Of a stretch of DNA of 37,734 nucleotides, positions 7,868 to 14,197 are shown in pieces. Origin of the DNA: Ignavibacteria bacterium GWC2_36_12 (lineage in GTDB: Bacteria; Bacteroidota; Ignavibacteria; Ignavibacteriales; Ignavibacteriaceae). A program made the translations under genes and the position numbers. Each line of letters starts with the position of its first letter. Positions within the stretch are counted from its first letter, which is position 1. The notes under the pieces are model-generated. The model was not told where the DNA came from, did not search any database, and was given only the letters and a program-made list of their open reading frames with translations. Location of the stretch: NCBI GenBank assembly GCA_001802795.1, contig MGZZ01000177.1:1385-39118 (forward strand). The letters run 5' to 3'.

Positions 7868-8818
7868 TTATTCCAATGGTATGCGGTCTTTATTTTCTTC
7901 AAGCCACATATCAAAATTTTTCAATTTGGGATTTAAAGAATGGCAAATATCAATATTTCGTATTTCAAGATAATCCTTTGGAAAATCTGTGTGAAATTGA
8001 AACATATTTCCCATATCATCTGCACCGGGAAATCCAAAGCTTCGGTAAGTATCCGGCGAAACTTCATTATAGACAACTTCTTTCCCCAAAGCTTTACTAA
8101 GCTTCTCAGCCATCTGTTTTATAGTCAGATGCTCACCGGCAACACCAACTCTCTTTCCTATGTATTTGTTTCCCGCCTTAAAAATACCATAAGCAGTTTT
8201 TCCAATATCATCTGTTGCAACACCTGCAAGTTTTTTATCTGCCATCGGATATGTTAAAGCTAGTTTTCCATCAGGACCTTTTTTAGGACCGACACCAAAG
8301 TATATCAGGTTCTCCCAATAGAATGAAGCTATAAGATATGTAGTCGGTACACCAGCTTCCTCAAAATATTTATCAGCTTCTCCTTTACCGTCAAAATGAG
8401 GAACTTTATATTTTTCCATAAGAGTCGGCATCCTATCATCACTCAAAGGAATCCACTTTCTTGTATCCTCGAGAGTTGACCAGATAACATGTTTCAGGCT
8501 TGCATCCTTTGCAGCTATCACCATATTCTTAACCTGACTTATCTCTTTTTCAGGAGAAAAAAGTTCCCAGTAATTTGTTACACAAAACGCTCCGTAAGCT
8601 CCTTCAAATGCTTTCTTAACATTATCCAGGTCATTTAAATCAGCCGTTACAATTTCAGCGCCTGCATCGGTAAGTTTTTTAGCTTTATCAGAGCCCGCAT
8701 TTCTTGTTATCGCACGTGGGGAAAAATTACTATTTGCATCATTCAGGATCGCACGAACTAATCCGCCCCCCTGTGCACCTGTAGCGCCAACAACTGCAAT
8801 TATTTTTTTTTCAGCCAT
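7868..8818 (-). CDS. NmrA-like NAD(P)-binding protein
   Basis: This 316-aa cytoplasmic protein is of the atypical short-chain dehydrogenase/NmrA class. The N-terminal dinucleotide-binding loop is VVGATGAQGGGLVRA (residues 8-22), followed by a Rossmann pattern (AEIVTADLNDLDNVKKAF) and NmrA-type segments (VTNYWELF, KHVIWSTLEDTRKW, PTTYLIASFYWENL). The usual Tyr-x3-Lys dehydrogenase pair is not evident, so it may be a redox sensor or a quinone/NADPH oxidoreductase; the sequence does not decide. A good AGGAGA lies upstream of the ATG. It appears monocistronic. Confidence 0.88.
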   Translation of the reverse strand: MAEKKIIAVVGATGAQGGGLVRAILNDANSNFSPRAITRNAGSDKAKKLTDAGAEIVTADLNDLDNVKKAFEGAYGAFCVTNYWELFSPEKEISQVKNMVIAAKDASLKHVIWSTLEDTRKWIPLSDDRMPTLMEKYKVPHFDGKGEADKYFEEAGVPTTYLIASFYWENLIYFGVGPKKGPDGKLALTYPMADKKLAGVATDDIGKTAYGIFKAGNKYIGKRVGVAGEHLTIKQMAEKLSKALGKEVVYNEVSPDTYRSFGFPGADDMGNMFQFHTDFPKDYLEIRNIDICHSLNPKLKNFDMWLEENKDRIPLE

Positions 8819-8924
8819 AATATTTCTCCTTATTTGATTAGTAAATATCTGTATTAAAATTCATTAGTCCCCGACTTATCTAATATAATATATAAATTTA
8901 TTCTTAAAAGATTAGTATCTTAAA

Positions 8925-8948
8925 TAAAAAAGAGGCTTAAGAGCCTCT
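8925..8948 (-). terminator. Intrinsic terminator of the cupredoxin gene
   Basis: On the minus strand AGAGGCT-CTTA-AGCCTCT forms a seven-base-pair stem (8931-8948) followed directly by a T-run (8925-8931), 28 bases past the stop codon. Confidence 0.9.
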
Positions 8949-8975
8949 CTCATCAGCAAGTACAATTACTAACAA

Positions 8976-9599
8976 TTACTTCAACAATATCATCCTATTT
9001 GTACTAACAAAATTACCTGCTTTCAATTGGTAGAAATATACTCCGCTTGTAAGATCCGTTGCATTGAATTCAATTATATAATTACCACCTGGCTGATATT
9101 CCGAGATAAGTACCTTTTCTAAGGAACCTGTAACATTATAAATTTTTAAAGTTACAAACTCACCTTGTGGAATTGAATATTGAATAGTTGTTGATGGGTT
9201 GAAGGGGTTAGGATAATTCTGTTTCAGATTATAATCCATCTTTATTATATCGTCGTTTACATCTGTTGCCATCTCAACATGGATAATACCTGCCATTCCG
9301 ACTCCATTAGGTCCCCCATGTTCAGTACAGTAATATCGGAAATCTCCTACTGTAGTAAAGACATGTGTAAAAACCCAAATGGATGTACTAACGCTACCGC
9401 TTGAAAAGCTGTTGTCATCTGCTAAAACATTATGCAGCCCGCCGTTGTTTGTCCATCTAACAGTATCGGCAACATTAATTGTAAGCTCTTTGGGACTAAA
9501 GGTCATACCCACAAGTGCAACATCGTGTAATGTTTGTGCAAAATTGTAACCAATTGAAAAAAAAAGAACAGGTAAAATAATTCGAATAGGAAATTTCAT
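8976..9599 (-). CDS. Secreted plastocyanin-like cupredoxin with T9SS type A sorting domain
   Basis: This 207-aa protein has a signal peptide (about residues 1-21, ending NFAQ) and a blue-copper domain (about 25-110). The expected type 1 copper ligands are visible: His in GLHNVL, Cys and His in YYCTEHGG, and Met in GVGMAG. The rest, from KQNYPNPFNPSTTIQYSIP to the end (about 125-207), is a T9SS type A C-terminal sorting domain. The product should cross the inner membrane by Sec and the outer membrane by T9SS, to be cut and anchored or released. It would carry electrons at the cell surface, or scavenge or sense copper. AAGGAG precedes the ATG, and a strong terminator follows. It is single-gene. 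Confidence 0.93.
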   Translation of the reverse strand: MKFPIRIILPVLFFSIGYNFAQTLHDVALVGMTFSPKELTINVADTVRWTNNGGLHNVLADDNSFSSGSVSTSIWVFTHVFTTVGDFRYYCTEHGGPNGVGMAGIIHVEMATDVNDDIIKMDYNLKQNYPNPFNPSTTIQYSIPQGEFVTLKIYNVTGSLEKVLISEYQPGGNYIIEFNATDLTSGVYFYQLKAGNFVSTNRMILLK

Positions 9600-9843
9600 C
9601 TTAACTCCTTTTCATCTTCAAAAAATGACTATACTGAATCAGTAACGATAAATATGAGAAAGGGACAATCGTACATTGTGATTTAATCTCCGGCAAGCTA
9701 AAAAGAAAGGCAGATTTTGTGTGAAAACGAAAACAAAATCCTGTACAAAAAACTTATCAGGATATAAAATTCTCCTTGAATTCCAGAAAATTTTAATTAA
9801 AGTTTGAATTATCTAAAATAACAATTATATCGAGGGGAAGGTT

Positions 9844-10848
9844 ATGAAAAATTTAATAGTGCTCTTTGGAATTTTACTTGCATTCTTCGGTTGTTCAGGT
9901 TCAAAGTTAGTCCAGCCAGTTCTGAAAGATAATGTAGTCCCCGTTTATCCTTACGAAGCAAAAAAAGGTGGGATAGAAGGCATTGTTGAAGTTATTATTT
10001 CAGTTAATGAAAGCGGGGACGTAACGAACACAAAAGTATTCAAATCATCAGGTCACGAAATTTTAGACGAAGCCTCGCTTGAATATACAAAAACGCTGAA
10101 GTTTGAACCGTCTTCCCTGGCAGGGATGAAAACTCCTGTGTTTATAAGATGGAAAATAGATTATAAACTGGAGGGCGTGAGTTCGGAAAATGGTAAAATC
10201 AGTATTCTGGCTTTCTCCAAAACAGCAGATTACAGGCATGAATCTATTAAAGCAGGTCAAAACGCTTTGAGAGAATTGGCTGCTGTAAACAATTTTGATA
10301 TTGATTTCTCGGAGGATTCAACCGTATTTAACGATGCTGCTCTATCCAGATATAACGTTATTATTTTCCTGAATACTTCCGGGAACATTTTAGATGAAAA
10401 CGGAGAAAAGGCATTTCAAAAATTTATACAGAATAAAGGCGGCTTTGTCGGAGTGCACGGCGCTTTAGATACTGAGTATGATTGGGAATGGTACGGCAAG
10501 TTCATCGGCACCCATTGTAAAGGTTCTGAAGAAATACATAAAGCGGTTGTCAGGGTCATTAATAAAAATCATCCTTCAACAGAAGATCTCCCTTATACCT
10601 GGGAAGTAGAGGATGAATGGTGCATGATAACAAAGAAACTTGCCGATGACGTAAAAATTCTTGCTGTTATTGATGAACTTACAGTACAGGGAGAAAAGAT
10701 GTTATACAGTCCTTACTGCTGGTACCATGAATTTGACGGCGGCAGAGCCTGGTACACAGGCGGAGGACACAGAGTTGAAAACTATTCCGATCCTTTGTTC
10801 AGGAAACATATTGTTGGCGGAATAAAATACGCTGCCGGAGTAGAGTAA
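9844..10848 (+). CDS. Lipoprotein fusing a TonB C-terminal-like domain to a ThuA-like domain
   Basis: This 334-aa protein begins with a lipoprotein-type signal (MKNLIVLFGILLAFFGC; Cys17 probable lipid site, though the lipobox AFFGC is imperfect). Residues about 25-110 look like a TonB C-terminal fold: PVYPYEAKKGGIEGIVEVIISVNESGDV with ...KSSGHEILDEASLEYTKTLKFEP. Residues about 118-334 resemble a ThuA-like (trehalose utilisation/glutamine-amidotransferase-like) domain: LAFSKTADYRHESI, GGFVGVHGALDTEYDW, and the closing WYHEFDGGRAWYTGGGH. A strong GAGGGGAAGG precedes the ATG. TonB_C domains usually energise receptors and ThuA-like domains occur in sugar metabolism; the combination suggests a periplasmic or surface glycan role, which is inference. 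Confidence 0.85.
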   Translation: MKNLIVLFGILLAFFGCSGSKLVQPVLKDNVVPVYPYEAKKGGIEGIVEVIISVNESGDVTNTKVFKSSGHEILDEASLEYTKTLKFEPSSLAGMKTPVFIRWKIDYKLEGVSSENGKISILAFSKTADYRHESIKAGQNALRELAAVNNFDIDFSEDSTVFNDAALSRYNVIIFLNTSGNILDENGEKAFQKFIQNKGGFVGVHGALDTEYDWEWYGKFIGTHCKGSEEIHKAVVRVINKNHPSTEDLPYTWEVEDEWCMITKKLADDVKILAVIDELTVQGEKMLYSPYCWYHEFDGGRAWYTGGGHRVENYSDPLFRKHIVGGIKYAAGVE

Positions 10849-10855
10849 GAGTATA

Positions 10856-10882
10856 ATAAAAGAGGCTGTCGGTATCAGCCTC
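10856..10882 (-). terminator. Hairpin terminator at the left end of the island
   Basis: GAGGCTG (10862-10868) and CAGCCTC (10876-10882) form a perfect stem, followed on the minus strand by TTTTATT. It stands nine bases from the 3' end of the tRNA-Phe-like fragment, the same placement as the terminator of the intact tRNA-Phe. It could also end minus-strand transcription from the DUF3800 operon. Confidence 0.65.
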
Positions 10883-10891
10883 AAAAGTAAC

Positions 10892-11007
10892 GTGGGCAGA
10901 GACGGGATCTCCCGAAGGGATTCTGCAAAGGCATTCCTTCGGAACTTTGGAAGAACCGCCGATCCGCCTACATTAAAATTCCGGCAGGCAGGCACAAGGA
11001 TTTTCAG
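10892..11007 (-). pseudogene. tRNA-Phe-derived 3' fragment with palindromic inserts (left boundary copy)
   Basis: In minus orientation this matches the tRNA-Phe from its 3' end (GTGGGCAGAGACGG, 10892-10905) through the T-arm part GAACCGCCGA (10953-10962) to the anticodon region CACAAGGATTTTCAG (10993-11007). Homology stops at the anticodon loop. Two inserts break it up: about 43 bases in the T-loop area containing CCGAAGGGAT/ATTCCTTCGG arms, and about 30 bases (10963-10992) with complementary CCGCC/GGCAGG-type arms. It cannot form a functional tRNA. Confidence 0.75.
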
Positions 11008-11008
11008 G

Positions 11009-11027
11009 TTTTTCAATTACTGAAAAA
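11009..11027. repeat. Small A/T palindrome next to the tRNA fragment
   Basis: TTTTTCA (11009-11015) and TGAAAAA (11021-11027) pair around ATTAC immediately beyond the point where tRNA homology ends. It may be part of a junction or simply a weak hairpin. Confidence 0.4.
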
Positions 11028-11142
11028 TAAACTTTTCCGATTTGGGAATATAGTATAGATTTATTTATTAAATCATTACTACCATTTCGGGAAAATAAAT
11101 TTTTACAAAAAACAATTGTCCGATTGATAAAAAATAATAAAA

Positions 11143-12006
11143 TCAAGATTCCCTAATAGGTGCTTTATCATTTACATGCTGAGGAGTATAAAACCAAAAG
11201 TTAATTGGATTTAAAGGGTTGAATGTTTGAAGTCTTTTATTTGCTTCAAAACTTACACCTAATTTTTTTCTCTCGGTAACTTTTAAGAAATATTCTAAAT
11301 ATTTAAATCTCCATTCCTCGCTATTTGAAAACTTTTCAACTATCTGTGGATTAAACAAATCAAGTTGTCCCTCTTTAATTTTAAACCAAAGTTTATATTT
11401 TTCATACAGTTTAAAAGAAAGAACAGATAGTCCAGCAAAAAGATCTGAAACGTGAATACAAGGGAAATCAATTGAAGATTTCTGTTCAAATTCAGAAATA
11501 TTATAATTTAGTTTATCATTTGATAAATTGAACAAGGAACTCTGTGAATCTCGTTCCCACTTTCCAACTGCTCCAAGACAATCATTTAATGTATTCCAAT
11601 CCATGTCTACTTTTTCATCAGGATATATTTTCCACCTACAGGAAGGTTCTCTTTTGTTTAGGACATTTTTTAACAAGTGAAAAAACATTCTTGAAAAATT
11701 TGCTGAATCATCTCTACTTTGAACTTGATGTCTCGAATCCTTTGTATCCCAAGTTAAAACATCTATTCTAATTTTTTCCTTTTCTAAACTGTCCAATAAA
11801 TAGTTAGTGAAATGCTTTGCACAAAAGAAATATTTTGCGGTTCTTAATTTTTGCCACTTGAATTCTTTTACGTCAGATTTTATAAGTAAAGTTAATAGTG
11901 ATTTGCTGATTGTTTCCAATGATTTTTCTTTAAAAGAAAATACAGCAATACTTCTATACCTCTCTGCACTTGTATATGATTCATCACAAAAAGCTATATA
12001 GTTCAT
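11143..12006 (-). CDS. DUF3800 domain protein
   Basis: This is a protein of 287 aa when started at the ATG at 12006; a TTG at 12015 would add three residues and overlap the SIR2-like stop. The N-terminus MNYIAFCDESYT has the DUF3800 signature (hydrophobic strand then D-E-S, residues 8-10). Later family features are VLTWDTKDSRHQ near residue 90 and an H-V-S-DLFAGL motif near 190 with a conserved aspartate. Spacing of these acidic residues fits a predicted RNase H-like metal-dependent nuclease fold, but no activity is established here. It starts two bases after the SIR2-like stop, so it is almost certainly translated with it. DUF3800 genes often occur in defence islands and prophages. Confidence 0.85.
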   Translation of the reverse strand: MNYIAFCDESYTSAERYRSIAVFSFKEKSLETISKSLLTLLIKSDVKEFKWQKLRTAKYFFCAKHFTNYLLDSLEKEKIRIDVLTWDTKDSRHQVQSRDDSANFSRMFFHLLKNVLNKREPSCRWKIYPDEKVDMDWNTLNDCLGAVGKWERDSQSSLFNLSNDKLNYNISEFEQKSSIDFPCIHVSDLFAGLSVLSFKLYEKYKLWFKIKEGQLDLFNPQIVEKFSNSEEWRFKYLEYFLKVTERKKLGVSFEANKRLQTFNPLNPINFWFYTPQHVNDKAPIRES

Positions 12007-12008
12007 TC

Positions 12009-13151
12009 TTAACAATTTTCATTAATATATCCTTCTACTCCATCATAAAAGAATTTAATATTTCTTTTTCCCCAAAAAGTTCTATAACGATAAGCAGGAA
12101 AATATTTATAAGTATGAATTTTAGGTTTATCATTTTGATGAAGAACAATATGAATCTCTGCATCATTTCGAATTGATGTAGCCAATAAATGTCTTAATTC
12201 AAAATCTGCTAACGGAAATGAATAACCCATAAAAACAATTTTTGATGCTTCTTGTAGCTCGATACCAGCTATTTGCCAAGTAAGTTTTAGCTGGAAATTA
12301 TTCAAATCTTTTAAATATGTTGGGGTTATTAAAACATTGTTCAAATACGCTCCTTTATCAATGTTATCATTTCTTCTAATATTTACGCAATGATAACAGT
12401 TAGGTCTATCTATATAATGATCTAAAGCGGTATGATTAAAAAAGTCAATATATATACGTTGGCATTCTTGACATTGTAACCAATTCATAGAACCATGTAA
12501 TTTCAGAATTTTTAAATTATAATTTCCAAACCCTCTTGCATATAATCCCGACCTTAACTTTTTCCCTAATTCGTTTTCCTTAAAGGAATGTGTATAAAAA
12601 CAGTAATCAATCATACCTTTAGAAAGATCCATTTCTGGTATTAAAGCATTTTCAAGAATAATATCCCAATTAGTAGAAATTACAGAGAGAGGATCAAAAT
12701 CATGGTTGATATAAAAATCTTTAATTCTTTCCCTTATTAAAAATTTAGCAAATTGTCTTATATGTTTAACTCTAAGGTTATTTTTTATTTTGGTCGCAAA
12801 AAATGTCGTTATTAGTGCATTTATACTTTTCCTATATTTAAATAATTCGTCTTTAGGAATGTTTTTCAGTGATGTATTATTTAAAATACTTCTATCTATA
12901 GTTGTATATATATCTTCTAAAGATAAATATCTATATTTTCTATTATTAAGGAAAAAAACTTCAGAGAGGAAGTATTCAAAATCTTTTTTCCACTCATCAA
13001 AAAGATCTCTCAATTTTTCGAAATCTTTATAAAGGTTTCTTAAGTCATCTTCATTTATCGAGAGTATCCCTTCAATAATTTCGGACTGAAGGGGTGCATC
13101 TGCACTTTTTGAAAAGCCAGCTCCAAGGATATAAACTGTTTTATCCCCCAT
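12009..13151 (-). CDS. SIR2-like protein with internal zinc ribbon (putative NADase effector)
   Basis: This 380-aa protein carries the full set of SIR2-like NAD-binding motifs: ILGAGFSKSA at residues 8-17, STNWD at 159-163 (Asn161/Asp163), and KLHGSMNW at 217-224 with the putative catalytic His219. The late motif GYSFPLADFELRHLL (309-323) ends the fold. After His219 comes a zinc ribbon, CQEC (227-230) and CYHC (252-255). Residues about 30-140 are a charged helical insertion. In bacterial immunity such SIR2 domains usually hydrolyse NAD+ rather than deacetylate proteins; whether this one does is inference. It lies three bases after the DUF5655 gene stop and two bases before the DUF3800 ATG, so the trio forms one translational unit. 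Confidence 0.85.
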   Translation of the reverse strand: MGDKTVYILGAGFSKSADAPLQSEIIEGILSINEDDLRNLYKDFEKLRDLFDEWKKDFEYFLSEVFFLNNRKYRYLSLEDIYTTIDRSILNNTSLKNIPKDELFKYRKSINALITTFFATKIKNNLRVKHIRQFAKFLIRERIKDFYINHDFDPLSVISTNWDIILENALIPEMDLSKGMIDYCFYTHSFKENELGKKLRSGLYARGFGNYNLKILKLHGSMNWLQCQECQRIYIDFFNHTALDHYIDRPNCYHCVNIRRNDNIDKGAYLNNVLITPTYLKDLNNFQLKLTWQIAGIELQEASKIVFMGYSFPLADFELRHLLATSIRNDAEIHIVLHQNDKPKIHTYKYFPAYRYRTFWGKRNIKFFYDGVEGYINENC

Positions 13152-13154
13152 TTA

Positions 13155-14083
13155 TTAAATAACTCCCCAAGCTTTATTATAAGATTCTTTAATTAAGCTA
13201 ACTATATATTCTAAATTTTCTTCATTACTAATCTGAATTTGATAAGCACCCTTTCCCCAATGTCCTGTATCAGAAACATCCGTTGTAATTTTTTTAGAAT
13301 CAACTAACTCACCCTTCTTAAGATTAATCCATATTTTTAAATAGGTTTTGTAAAGGTGAAAGTCACAAATAGTTTTTTTATTTACTTTAAAACTAATATA
13401 CTTTTTTGTAGGTTTCACAGATATTGAATCACTTATAAGTAGGATTGCTGTTTTAAATTTATTATACAAAGAAATTATCTTTACTCCTGCATCGTTTATA
13501 TGGTATGATTCAGTATATACTTTTATTTCTTTACTTACCTTCTCAATAGTTTTGCTTTTTTTGGAAATGATTTTAATGGATTCCGTTGCACCTGAAGCTT
13601 TTTGAGGAATATAACTTATCGTTTGATTGTTAAAGTATTTTACTTCCCACAATTCAATTGGAAGATCTTTAAAATTAATGGATTCTTTTTGATAGTCCGT
13701 AAATGAAGGAGAGATAAAAATTACTTTTGATTGAGACCAGTCAACATCATTTCTTTTTAAGTTTGAATTAAGACTTTCATTGTATTCAAGAATAAAATCT
13801 GCTTTGTTATTTAACATAAGTGATAGATAAGCATAACCCTGATCAACAACTGAAAAGCTTTTATCCTTTTTATATTCAATAATTACAAATGATTTGCTTT
13901 CTTCATCAAATGCTAAAGTATCTATTCTAAAATTATGAAGAGTAAATTCAGACTTCACAAGTTTTAAATTCAAAATTGTTTCAAGATTATTTTCCGTAAT
14001 TTTCTGAATATCTTTTTCAAGCTTGAATTTAATTTCTTGAATTTCTTTTAGTCTATTTTCTTTTTCTAATTTAAAAAAAACAT
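13155..14083 (-). CDS. PD-(D/E)XK-like (DUF91-type) protein with C-terminal DUF5655 domain; frameshift at the start codon
   Basis: The reading frame is open from a TAG at 14091 to the stop at 13155, but its first standard start in frame is a TTG at 13973, which would cut into the first domain. Upstream in-frame codons encode KLEKENRLKEIQEIKFKLEKD and IQKITENNLETILNLKLVKS, which fit the family N-terminus. An ATG at 14083 followed by eight T (14080-14073) is out of frame by one base; nine T would restore about 309 aa. The nuclease-like core is FRIDTLAFDEESKSFVIIEYKK (D then E-Y-K), followed by DQGYAYL. The C-terminal DUF5655 domain has LKIWINLKKGEL and VSDTGHWGKG near the end. Partner genes are the SIR2-like (three-base gap) and DUF3800 proteins. 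A DNA/RNA nuclease or nucleic-acid sensor role is inference. Confidence 0.72.
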
Positions 14084-14197
14084 TTCGATACTAATTTTCT
14101 TAATTAAAGAACTAATAATTTTTCATTATGGTAATATGAATTTAAATTTGAAGTATCGTTTTTACAGGACACGAAAAAAATCTTCCCTATCTTTTTA

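Noticed and set aside
12007-12015. TTG start at 12015 for the DUF3800 gene
   Set aside because: An in-frame ATG nine bases later puts the DUF3800 strand right at the N-terminus, and avoids overlap with the SIR2-like stop.
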